Assembly: GCF_018131225.1 (NCBI RefSeq)
Contig: NZ_JAFCMM010000007.1
Span: 236,068 to 300,067, forward strand
DNA length: 64,000 nucleotides
Origin: Bradyrhizobium sp. U87765 SZCCT0048
GTDB lineage: Bacteria; Pseudomonadota; Alphaproteobacteria; Rhizobiales; Xanthobacteraceae
Reading direction: 5' to 3'
Part shown: piece by piece, positions 7,536 to 15,208 of the stretch
How positions within the stretch are numbered: the first letter of the stretch is position 1
Layout of the letters: the number at the start of each line of letters is the position of its first letter
Notes under the pieces: model-generated
The model's database searches: none
Told to the model about the DNA's origin: nothing
What the model saw: only the letters and a program-made list of their open reading frames with translations
Made by a program: the position numbers and the translations under genes

Positions 7536-8747
7536 ATGATCACGTTCATGAAGCTTGCGGGTGTCTTCGTCATGCTGGGATGGCTTGTCGCGGGCGATGC
7601 GGAGGCCGCGGACAAGCCCGGCCCCGGCGTCAGCGACAGCGAGATCCTGATCGGCCAGACCAATCCCTACAGCGGGCCGCTGTCCGCCTATGGCACGCAG
7701 GGGCGGGCGCAGGCCGCGTTCTATCGCATGGTCAACGACCAGGGCGGCGTCAACGGCCGCAAGATCAAGCTGATCTCGCTCGACGACGCCTATTCGCCGC
7801 CGAAGACGGTCGAGCAGCATCGTCGCCTCGTCGAGAGCGACGAAGTGCTCGGCATCGTCGGCACGATGGGGACGCCGACCAACTCGGCGGTGGTGAAGTA
7901 TCTCAACGCCAAGTCGGTGCCGCACATCTTTCTCGCCAGCGGCGCCTCGAAGTGGGGCGACACCAGGAGCTATCCCTGGACCATCGGCTGGTATCCGACC
8001 TACCGCTCCGAGGGGCAGATCTACGGCAGCTACATCCGCGACAACATGCGGGACGCGAAGATCGCCATCCTCGCGCAGAACGACGACTATGGCCGCGACT
8101 TCGTCGCCGGCTTCAAGGCCGGGCTAGGCGAGGCGGCGGACAAGCTGATCGTCAAGGAACTGAGCTACGAGGTTTCCGAGCCGACCGTCGATTCCCAGGT
8201 CATCACGCTGAAGGCGTCGGGCGCCAACGTGCTGTTCAGCGCGTCCACGGCGAAGGCGGCGGCGCAGGCGATCAAGAAGGCGGCGGAGCTCGACTGGCAT
8301 CCGACTCATTTCCTGGTTCAGAACGCCAACTCGATCGCCACCGTGCTGACGCCGGCGGGTCTCGACAACGCCGTCGGCATCATCTCGACGGCCTATCTCA
8401 AGGACCCGGCGGACCCGCAATTCGCCGCCGATGCCGGCATGGCGTGGTACCGCAGCTTCATGAAGCAGTACTATCCCGAAGGCGACGTCAACGATCCGCA
8501 GAACGAGATCGCGGTCTCGATCGCGGCGACCTTCGTCCAGATCCTCAAGCAGTGCGGCGACGACCTGACGCGCGAGAACGTGATGCGTCAGGCCAACAGC
8601 CTCAAGGACCTGGAGCTGCCGCTGCTGCTGCCCGGCATCAAGTTGACCACCGGTCCGGCTGACCATTATCCGATCGAGCAGCTGCAACTGGTCAAGTTCG
8701 ACGGCAAGACCTGGGACCGGTTCGGCACGGTGCTCAGCAGTCACTAG
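7536..8747 (+). CDS. ABC transporter substrate-binding protein (Leu/amide-binding family)
   Basis: Second periplasmic solute-binding protein of this type, 403 residues, with a signal peptide ending near GDAEAAD. GGAGGGG lies 8 bases before ATG 7536. Type I periplasmic-binding features include ILIGQTNPYSGPLSAYG near the N-terminus, VGTMGTPTNSA at the ligand cleft and ILAQNDDYGRDF in the second lobe. It follows the Rieske oxygenase by 55 bases and is probably co-transcribed, so it should capture that enzyme's substrate. It is diverged from the protein at 3551. No permease or ATPase genes accompany it. Confidence 0.85.
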   Translation: MITFMKLAGVFVMLGWLVAGDAEAADKPGPGVSDSEILIGQTNPYSGPLSAYGTQGRAQAAFYRMVNDQGGVNGRKIKLISLDDAYSPPKTVEQHRRLVESDEVLGIVGTMGTPTNSAVVKYLNAKSVPHIFLASGASKWGDTRSYPWTIGWYPTYRSEGQIYGSYIRDNMRDAKIAILAQNDDYGRDFVAGFKAGLGEAADKLIVKELSYEVSEPTVDSQVITLKASGANVLFSASTAKAAAQAIKKAAELDWHPTHFLVQNANSIATVLTPAGLDNAVGIISTAYLKDPADPQFAADAGMAWYRSFMKQYYPEGDVNDPQNEIAVSIAATFVQILKQCGDDLTRENVMRQANSLKDLELPLLLPGIKLTTGPADHYPIEQLQLVKFDGKTWDRFGTVLSSH

Positions 8748-8805
8748 AACTGCAGGCGCGGCGGTCCGCACCATCACGGAGCTGGCCGCCGCCGCAGAAC
8801 AGCTT

Positions 8806-8835
8806 GCTAACATAGCGGTTTTTCTTAGCTAATTT
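8806..8835. promoter_or_regulatory. Operator-like repeats before the second MarR gene
   Basis: GCTA-ACA-TAGC at 8806-8816 and the palindrome TTAGCTAA at 8825-8832, which continues as GCTAATTT at 8828-8835. The GCTAATTT octamer is the one found before the Rieske gene, suggesting autoregulation. The rest of the 8748-8957 gap shows no coding potential. Confidence 0.5.
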
Positions 8836-8957
8836 TGCGAAACCAGATGGATGGCGCTGGTCGCTGTCGCGGGCGCGGTGTATGCATCGATCAGATCACA
8901 CAGGGGAAGATGCGCCGATTCTTTTCCTGCTGATGGATTCGCAGGGAAATACAGCCG

Positions 8958-9644
8958 ATGCCCGCCACCAAGAGCCGATCGTCCAGTTCCCGCAGCACAG
9001 CGGCCTCCGCCGCCAAGCAGAAGGCGCTGCCGTTGCCGGCGCCATCGGGGCGGCCGCGATCGATGCCGCTGACGGTGTCGCGTCCGGAACTGCTGGTGCA
9101 GGGTTCGGACCGCGCGTTCCGCGCGCTGGTGCATGGCCTGTTCGGATTCTTCGCCCGTCACGAGGCGGTGCGCGCAGGTCACGGCGCCCGCATCGGCCTT
9201 GTCGGGATCGAGTACACGGTGCTGATCTCAATCGGGCATCTCTCCGCGGAGGAGGGCCAGGTCAGCGTCAACCGTCTCGCCGAGCATCTCTATCTCAGCG
9301 GCGCCTTCGTCACCACGCTCACCAACCAGTTGCTCAAGCACGGCCTCATCCACAAGACGCCGGATCCGGCCGACCGGCGGCGGGTGCTGCTGGAGATCTC
9401 GCAGGAGGGCTGGGCGCGGCTCGCCGAACTCGCGCCGGTGCAGCGCAAGGTCAACGACGTGCAGTTCGACTGCCTCAGCGCGGCCGAATTCCAGCAACTG
9501 CTCAGCATGGTCAATCGCCTGATCGAGAGCAGCAATCGCGCGCTCAGCCTGCAGACCTATTACGCCGGTGGCGGCGAGGGGGCGGAGCCGACCGGCGATC
9601 GTCCTGCGCGGCGGCGCAGCAAGCAGTCCCGCAAGATCGGCTGA
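8958..9644 (+). CDS. MarR family winged-helix transcriptional regulator
   Basis: DNA-binding regulator of 228 residues. About 50 N-terminal residues are Ser/Ala/Pro/Lys/Arg-rich and look disordered, and the C-terminal tail is basic. The core contains the helix-turn-helix VNRLAEHLYLSGAFVTTLTN and the wing PDPADRRRVLLEIS. GCAGGGAAA lies upstream of ATG 8958. It sits between the Rieske/solute-binding unit and the DUF1185-HpaB-enamidase unit, and all three intergenic regions carry AAATTAGC-type half-sites. It is therefore the best candidate for a local regulator of both. Ligand unknown. Confidence 0.85.
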   Translation: MPATKSRSSSSRSTAASAAKQKALPLPAPSGRPRSMPLTVSRPELLVQGSDRAFRALVHGLFGFFARHEAVRAGHGARIGLVGIEYTVLISIGHLSAEEGQVSVNRLAEHLYLSGAFVTTLTNQLLKHGLIHKTPDPADRRRVLLEISQEGWARLAELAPVQRKVNDVQFDCLSAAEFQQLLSMVNRLIESSNRALSLQTYYAGGGEGAEPTGDRPARRRSKQSRKIG

Positions 9645-9691
9645 GGCCCCGGCGCTCGCGGGCGGCCGGCGCCGGCTTTCCTGTCTTGCAA

Positions 9692-9711
9692 TAGCTTCGA
9701 AAATTAGCTAA
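9692..9711. promoter_or_regulatory. Operator-like site before the DUF1185 operon
   Basis: TAGCT at 9692-9696 pairs with AGCTA at 9706-9710. AAATTAGC at 9701-9708 overlaps the palindrome TTAGCTAA at 9704-9711. This third copy of the octamer lies 33 bases before the DUF1185 start codon. Confidence 0.5.
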
Positions 9712-9743
9712 TAAAACTTATTGTTTCAGGGAGGGGAGCGACA

Positions 9744-10316
9744 ATGCATATCCGCAAGATCATCACCGTCGTCGACGAGGCGCGCAGCGAAGCCGGCATC
9801 GCGGCAACGCCGCCGCTGCGCAAGGTCGCGGCGGTCGCCATTGTCGGCAATCCGTTCGCTGGGCGTTACCAGAGCGATCTGTCGAGCCTCGTGACCGCGA
9901 GCGCTGCGCTCGGCGAGGAGGTTTCGGCGATCGCACTCGCGGCGCTCGGGCCGTATCCGGTCGAGAGCTACGGCAAGGGCGCGGTCATCGGCCTCGCCGG
10001 CGAGCAGGAGCATGGCGTGGCGCTGCTCACCACCGTGTTCGGCAATGTCATCCGCGCCACCGCCGGTGGCGGCAAGGCGTGGATCTCGTCGCTGACCAAG
10101 CGCGCCGCGCCGGGCGCCTCGATCGACGTGCCGCTGGCGCACAAGGACGCGCTCTACGTCCGCTCGCACTATGATGGCATCACGGTGGCGCTGCCGGATG
10201 CGCCGCTGCCGGACGAGATCGCCATCATCTGCGCCTACGCCAATCGCGGCCGTCTCAACCATCGCGTTGGCGGGCTTGCGAGCACGGAGATCCAGGGCCT
10301 CGACGGCCTCGTCTGA
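9744..10316 (+). CDS. Amino acid synthesis family protein (DUF1185)
   Basis: Protein of 190 residues matching the DUF1185/Amino_synth family: MHIRKIITVVDE at the start, VAAVAIVGNPFAGRY, and VESYGKGAVIGLAGEQEHG. Family structures show a chorismate-mutase-like fold, but the reaction is not established. GGGAGGGGAG precedes ATG 9744. It is first in a tight four-gene operon (gaps of 26-31 bases) with a flavin monooxygenase, an enamidase-like amidohydrolase and a flavin reductase. A role on a ring-opened or ring-closed nitrogen compound is therefore more likely than amino-acid biosynthesis. Confidence 0.8.
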   Translation: MHIRKIITVVDEARSEAGIAATPPLRKVAAVAIVGNPFAGRYQSDLSSLVTASAALGEEVSAIALAALGPYPVESYGKGAVIGLAGEQEHGVALLTTVFGNVIRATAGGGKAWISSLTKRAAPGASIDVPLAHKDALYVRSHYDGITVALPDAPLPDEIAIICAYANRGRLNHRVGGLASTEIQGLDGLV

Positions 10317-10343
10317 GCGCACCATCAACCGGGAGGAACAATC

Positions 10344-11822
10344 ATGGCCATCAGCAAGAACGGCGCCGAGCACCTCGCATCGCTGCGCGACGGCCGCGCG
10401 GTCTTCATCGACGGCGAGCGTGTCGCCGACGTTACCACCCACCCCGCCTACCGCAACGCCGTGGCGTCGGCGGCGAGCCTCTACGACTTCCAGTCGGCGC
10501 CGGAAAATCTGGAACTGATGACGTTCGCGCCGGATGGCGGCAACCGCCGCATCAGCCGCGGCTGGCAGATTCCGCGCTCCCACGCGGAAATGGTCAGCCG
10601 CCGCAAGGCGCTGACCGCCTGGGCGGAATGCAGCTACGGCTTCATGGGGCGCTCGCCGGACCATCTGGCGTCGGCGCTGGTCGGCCAGCGCATGCGGCTC
10701 GACGTGTTCGAGCGCGGCGGCGCGGCGCGGGCGAAGGCCTTCGCCGACTATTTCGACTATGCCAGCAGCAACGACCTGTTCCTGACCTATGTCATCATCA
10801 ATCCGCAGGCCAACCGCTCGAAGGACTGGGGCGACCAGGACGACGATCTCGTGGCGCGCATTGTCGATGAGGACACGACTGGCGTCACCATCCGCGGCGC
10901 CAAGATGATGGGCACCAGCTCGATCATGGCGAACGAGATCTTCGTCGCCAACCTGCAGCCGCTCAAGGCCGGGGAGGAGGCGCTGGCCTTCAGCTGCGCG
11001 CTGGAGATGAATGCGCGGGGGCTGCAGGTGATGTCGCGCAAATCCTACGAGGCGGCGGCGGTGTCGGTCTACGACAACCCGGTGTCGTCGCGCTATGACG
11101 AGAACGATGCGGTAATCTACTTCGACGACGTCAAGGTGCCGTGGGAGCGGCTGTTCGTCCATCGCAATGTCGATATCTGCCGCGCCCAGTTCCACGACAC
11201 CCCCGGGCACATCTTCCAGAACTACCAGTCGCAGATCCGCCTTGTGGTGAAGCTCAAGTTCCTGGTCGGGCTGGCGCACCAACTGACCGAGGCGATCGGC
11301 ACCTCGGCCATGCCGCAGGTGCGCGAGACGCTGGGACGTCTCGCCGCCGATGTCGGCATGGTGGAAGCGATGCTGCATGGCATGGAGGCGGCGGGCGAAG
11401 CCTGCGGCGACTACTGGGTGCCGAACCGCCATCATCTCTATTCGGCGCAGGTGGTGACCCAGGATCTCTATCCCCGGATGATCACCAAGATCCGCGAGCT
11501 CGCGGGCGGTGCGTTCATCATGCTGCCGTCGTCCTATCGCGACTTCGCCAACGAGACGCTGGCGCCGCTGATCCACAAGACCCAGCGCTCGGCCGCCCTC
11601 GATCCCGAGCAGAAGGTGCGCTTCCTCAAGGCGGCATGGGACGCGATCGGCTCGGAGTTCGGCTCGCGCCACACCCAGTACGAGATGTTTTACGCCGGCG
11701 CGCAGTTCGTCACCGCCGGGCACAGCTACCGCACCTTCGGCTGGGACAGCGCCACGGCGCTGGTGCGCCAGTTGATGGCGAGCGTGTCGCTCGACGCCCC
11801 TCAGGGCGCGGTGCGGCAGTAG
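10344..11822 (+). CDS. HpaB-like two-component flavin-dependent monooxygenase
   Basis: Oxygenase component of the 4-hydroxyphenylacetate 3-hydroxylase (HpaB) family, 492 residues, close to the usual length. It uses reduced FAD supplied by a separate reductase. Family features include the N-terminal GERVADVTTHPAYR, the central VIYFDDVKVPWERLFVHR and the C-terminal acyl-CoA-dehydrogenase-like helical bundle. GGGAGGAAC precedes the ATG. The reductase partner is probably the last gene of this operon. Substrate is unknown. HpaB-like enzymes hydroxylate phenols, but related ones act on pyrrole-2-carboxylate and other N-heterocycles, which would suit the following enamidase. Confidence 0.85.
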   Translation: MAISKNGAEHLASLRDGRAVFIDGERVADVTTHPAYRNAVASAASLYDFQSAPENLELMTFAPDGGNRRISRGWQIPRSHAEMVSRRKALTAWAECSYGFMGRSPDHLASALVGQRMRLDVFERGGAARAKAFADYFDYASSNDLFLTYVIINPQANRSKDWGDQDDDLVARIVDEDTTGVTIRGAKMMGTSSIMANEIFVANLQPLKAGEEALAFSCALEMNARGLQVMSRKSYEAAAVSVYDNPVSSRYDENDAVIYFDDVKVPWERLFVHRNVDICRAQFHDTPGHIFQNYQSQIRLVVKLKFLVGLAHQLTEAIGTSAMPQVRETLGRLAADVGMVEAMLHGMEAAGEACGDYWVPNRHHLYSAQVVTQDLYPRMITKIRELAGGAFIMLPSSYRDFANETLAPLIHKTQRSAALDPEQKVRFLKAAWDAIGSEFGSRHTQYEMFYAGAQFVTAGHSYRTFGWDSATALVRQLMASVSLDAPQGAVRQ

Positions 11823-11853
11823 GGCGGATCGTCAGGGCTCAGGGAGGTCCGTC

Positions 11854-13050
11854 ATGCGTGTTGCGATCGTCAACATCGGCGCCATCGTCTCCGGCGACTG
11901 GCGCCAGCCCCTGATGGCGGGGGATACCGTCATCTGCGAGGACGGTCTGATCACCGCGGTGGGGACGTCGTCCCCCGCCGCGGTCGAGGGGGCCGATGTG
12001 GTGATCGATGCCGGCGGCACCACCTTGATGCCGGGGCTGATCGATTCCCATGTCCACATCACCTTCGGCGACTACACCCCGCGCCAGCAGGTCGTGGGCT
12101 ATCTCGAAAGCTATGTGCATGGCGGCACCACCACGGCGATCTCGGCGTCGGAGGTCCATGTGCCGGGACGGCCGAAGGACGTCGACGGCGTCAAGGCGCT
12201 CGCGGTCGCGGCGCACAAGTGCTTCGAGACCTATCGGCCCGGCGGCATGCGGGTGCATGCCGGCTCGGTCATTCTCGAGCCCGGCCTGACGGAGGCCGAC
12301 TTCGCCGATCTCAGGCGCCAGGGGGTGTGGCTGGCCAAGGCCGGCTTCGGCGCGATGAAGACCGCCTACGATTATGTGCCGCTCGTCGCCGCGGCGCGCG
12401 CGGCAGGCATGATCACCACGGTCCACACCGGCGGCTCGTCGATCCCCGGCTCGGGCGCGGTCACCGGCGATCACCTGCTGGCGATGAACCCGCACGTCTC
12501 CTTCCATGTCAACGGCGGTCCGACCGCGATGAAGGATGCGGACTTCGAGCGGCTGGTGCGCGACAGCGCCATCGCGCTGCAGCTGTGCACCGCCGGCAAC
12601 CTGCGCACCGCGCTGCTGACCGCATCGCTGGCGGTGAGCCACGACGCGTTCGATCGCCTGCTGATCGCGACGGACACGCCGACCGGCAGCGGCATCATGC
12701 CGCTCGGCATGCTCTACACCATCTCGCATCTGGCGAGCCTCGGCCGGGTGGCGCCGGAGCTCGCCATCGCCGCCGCGACCGGCAACAACGCGCAGGTCTA
12801 CGGCCTCAATGCCGGCCGCATCGCGGTCGGCCGCGACGCCGACCTCGTGCTGATCGACGCGCCGGACGGCGGTTCGCAGGCGACGGCGCTCGCCGCCATC
12901 GCCAACGGCGACATCGCCGCCATTGGTGCGGTGGTCACGAACGGCGAGCCGCGCTTCGTCGGCCGCAGCCGCAACAGCCCGGCGACGACACGGAGCGTCA
13001 GGGTGGCGAGCTGCCGCGTGCCGATGTCGTACGGCGCAGCGCGACACTGA
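11854..13050 (+). CDS. Amidohydrolase, enamidase-like
   Basis: Metal-dependent hydrolase of 398 residues with the TIM-barrel amidohydrolase pattern. GLIDSHVHITFGDYTPRQ carries the HxH metal ligands, TVHTGG and FHVNGG supply later His ligands, and ATDTPTGSG supplies the Asp. The pattern around HVH, EVHVPGRPKD, NGGPTA and ATGNNAQVYGLN closely resembles enamidase of anaerobic nicotinate fermentation, which opens a cyclic enamide and releases ammonia. Where that enzyme has a bridging Glu, as I recall it, this one has a Lys (WLAKAGFG), which may restore a carboxylated-Lys centre. Its place after a flavin monooxygenase suggests opening of an oxidised N-heterocycle; substrate not known. Confidence 0.8.
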   Translation: MRVAIVNIGAIVSGDWRQPLMAGDTVICEDGLITAVGTSSPAAVEGADVVIDAGGTTLMPGLIDSHVHITFGDYTPRQQVVGYLESYVHGGTTTAISASEVHVPGRPKDVDGVKALAVAAHKCFETYRPGGMRVHAGSVILEPGLTEADFADLRRQGVWLAKAGFGAMKTAYDYVPLVAAARAAGMITTVHTGGSSIPGSGAVTGDHLLAMNPHVSFHVNGGPTAMKDADFERLVRDSAIALQLCTAGNLRTALLTASLAVSHDAFDRLLIATDTPTGSGIMPLGMLYTISHLASLGRVAPELAIAAATGNNAQVYGLNAGRIAVGRDADLVLIDAPDGGSQATALAAIANGDIAAIGAVVTNGEPRFVGRSRNSPATTRSVRVASCRVPMSYGAARH

Positions 13051-13076
13051 CCTCAAGGCGACCTTCGGAGAATGCG

Positions 13077-13634
13077 ATGACCACGATCGAGCAGGACACC
13101 GGTTTTACGGCCCGCGCGTTCCGCGATGCGCTCGGTCTGTTCGCCTCCGGCGTCGTGGTGGTGACCAGCACGACGCCAGAGGGCGAGCGGCTCGGCATGA
13201 CCGTGTCCTCGTTCAATTCGGTGTCGCTGGAGCCGCCGCTGGTGCTGTTCAGTGTCGGTCGCGGCGCCCATGCCTTCGCTGCGTGGCAGGCAGCGGAGAC
13301 TTTCGCCATCAACGTGCTGGCCGAGGAGCAGAGCACGATCTCCACTCGCTTTGCCCGCGCGCTGACCGACAAATGGGCGGGCTTCAGGGCCGGGCAGGAT
13401 GTCAACGGTTGCCCGGTTCTTCCGGGAACGCTGGTGCTGCTGAGCTGCACGACCCATGCGCGCCACGACGGCGGCGATCACCTCATCATCGTCGGCCGGG
13501 TCGATGCGCTACGCCAGGTCGGCCGCCATGCCGCGCGGCCGCTGGTGTTCTTTGGCGGGCAGTACCGCCGCCTCGATGCCGACCATGCCATCGAGGCGCC
13601 GTTCGACGCGCGGGACTGGAGCCACGGCTGGTAG
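13077..13634 (+). CDS. Flavin reductase family protein
   Basis: NAD(P)H:flavin oxidoreductase of 185 residues with the FMN-binding split-barrel fold (FASGVVVVTS, GMTVSSFNSVSLEPPLVLF, TFAINVL). ATG 13077 is chosen because the upstream frame continues through the amidohydrolase gene without support, and GGAG precedes this start. It closes the four-gene operon and is the obvious source of reduced flavin for the HpaB-like monooxygenase. It is not a VanB-type iron-sulfur reductase, so it would not directly serve the Rieske oxygenase. Confidence 0.85.
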   Translation: MTTIEQDTGFTARAFRDALGLFASGVVVVTSTTPEGERLGMTVSSFNSVSLEPPLVLFSVGRGAHAFAAWQAAETFAINVLAEEQSTISTRFARALTDKWAGFRAGQDVNGCPVLPGTLVLLSCTTHARHDGGDHLIIVGRVDALRQVGRHAARPLVFFGGQYRRLDADHAIEAPFDARDWSHGW

Positions 13635-13645
13635 TCGACGGCCGG

Positions 13646-15106
13646 TCATTCGGTTTCGGCGATGGTCGACGAAACTGACGCTCCGGGGGGCGCTTTGCGC
13701 GAACCCAACGCGAAGGCGACCAGCGGGATGGCGCCGTAGGCGACGCTGGCAAGCAGCACGACACGGAAGAGCGTGTCGAGGTCGCTGCCCGCCTGGGCCG
13801 TCAGGTACCAGCCGCCGCCGGCCGCCACGATCAGGCGGACGAAACCAGCGATCACCGGCCAGCCGACCTTGCCCGCTCCCTGGCCGGCGAAATAAAGCAG
13901 CAGGCCGACACCGATGAAGCCATAGAACGGCGCGACGGTCCGCAGGTACAGGCTGCCGGCCGCCAGCACGTCGGCCTCCGCCGTAAACAGCCCGAGCCAC
14001 ACGCGCGGAAACAGGGCCGCGGCAAGCCCGACCGTCTCGGTCAGCGCGGCGGCGACCGCGGCGGATATCCAGACGATGCGTTCGGCCCTTTTGATCTCGC
14101 CGGCGCCGATATTGGTGCCGACCATCGTCAGGGCCGCCGAGCCAAGGCCGAAGATCGCCGGAATCAGGAGATAGTCGAGACGCGACGCGATGCCGTAGCC
14201 GGCAAGGGCGGGGATGCCGAACAGGCCGACGATGCCCGTGACCAGCATCACCGTCAGGTTCGACTGAACCGTTCCGATTGCCGCAAGTCCGCCGGTTCGC
14301 AGGATGTCCGCGAACAGCCGCCATGCAAGCTGGTGCCCCGCCAACGACAGCCGCACGGTGCTGCGGCCGGAGCGCAGATACGCGACCAATACCACCAGCG
14401 CCAGAGCGTAGTAGACGACGACGGCAAGACCCGCGCCGGCAACGCCGAGGCCTCCGATGGGGCCCACGCCGAAGATCAGAACGGGCGACAGGGGCAGGAC
14501 GACAAACACGCTGCCGAGCGTGACCGCGGCCGGAACGACGACGTTGCCGGTGCCGCGCAGGACGGCCGCGAGCAGGCTGACGGCCCATACCAGGCCCGCG
14601 CCGCCAAAGATGACATGGCCGTAGGTCAGCGCCGCCGCCAGGGCATCGCCGGTTCCACCGAGCGCGTGGTAGAGAAGGCGCCCGGCCAGCAACTCGAGGG
14701 CCGAGAACGCAGCGCCAAACCCGACGGCAATGACCAGCGCATGCAGCACGAGCGCATCGGCGTCCGCCTTGCGCCCGGCGCCGATCGCGCGGGCGATGGC
14801 CGAGGCGACGCCGCCGCCGATGCCGCCGTTCGACATGGTCTGCATCAGCATCAGAACCGGCAGGACGAGCGTGGTGCCGGCAAGCGCATCGGTGCCGAGG
14901 AAGCTGACGAAACAGGTCTCGGCGACACCGACCATCGCCTGCACCAGAAGAACGATGATGGTCGGCAGCGCAAGCTTGATCAGCAGCGGCAGGATCGGCG
15001 CCCGCAGCATCATCTGCCGGCGATCCGCCATCCCGGAGAGTTCGTCGCCGGTCTTTTTCACAACGTCGGCTGCCGGCAATGCCAGTGTGTTCTGTGGCCG
15101 CTGCAT
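13646..15106 (-). CDS. MATE family efflux transporter
   Basis: Integral membrane exporter of 486 residues, the normal length for about 12 transmembrane helices in two six-helix halves. GGAGGA lies just before ATG 15106. MATE traits include the repeated hydrophobic helices with LFLAG-like turns, the AxTNIGAG segment after the seventh helix and a GLxxAGxxGAS-type symmetry. MATE proteins export drugs or metabolites using Na+ or H+ gradients. It lies 102 bases downstream of the ECF42 sigma factor on the same strand, so it may be part of that sigma factor's transcript. It converges with the flavin reductase across 11 bases. Confidence 0.85.
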   Translation of the reverse strand: MQRPQNTLALPAADVVKKTGDELSGMADRRQMMLRAPILPLLIKLALPTIIVLLVQAMVGVAETCFVSFLGTDALAGTTLVLPVLMLMQTMSNGGIGGGVASAIARAIGAGRKADADALVLHALVIAVGFGAAFSALELLAGRLLYHALGGTGDALAAALTYGHVIFGGAGLVWAVSLLAAVLRGTGNVVVPAAVTLGSVFVVLPLSPVLIFGVGPIGGLGVAGAGLAVVVYYALALVVLVAYLRSGRSTVRLSLAGHQLAWRLFADILRTGGLAAIGTVQSNLTVMLVTGIVGLFGIPALAGYGIASRLDYLLIPAIFGLGSAALTMVGTNIGAGEIKRAERIVWISAAVAAALTETVGLAAALFPRVWLGLFTAEADVLAAGSLYLRTVAPFYGFIGVGLLLYFAGQGAGKVGWPVIAGFVRLIVAAGGGWYLTAQAGSDLDTLFRVVLLASVAYGAIPLVAFALGSRKAPPGASVSSTIAETE

Positions 15107-15208
15107 GCGCTCCTCCTTTGACGGATCCCGGCGGCGTTCGCCGGTGTTCAGGCAAGGACGTGTGGTGGAGCGCGTGGCGGACAGTTTTCTGAGGATCTGA
15201 TGTCGGCT

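Noticed and set aside
12219..13076. Long N-terminal extension of the flavin reductase frame
   Set aside because: The extension lies inside the amidohydrolase gene in another frame; ATG 13077 starts exactly at the flavin-reductase domain with a ribosome-binding site.
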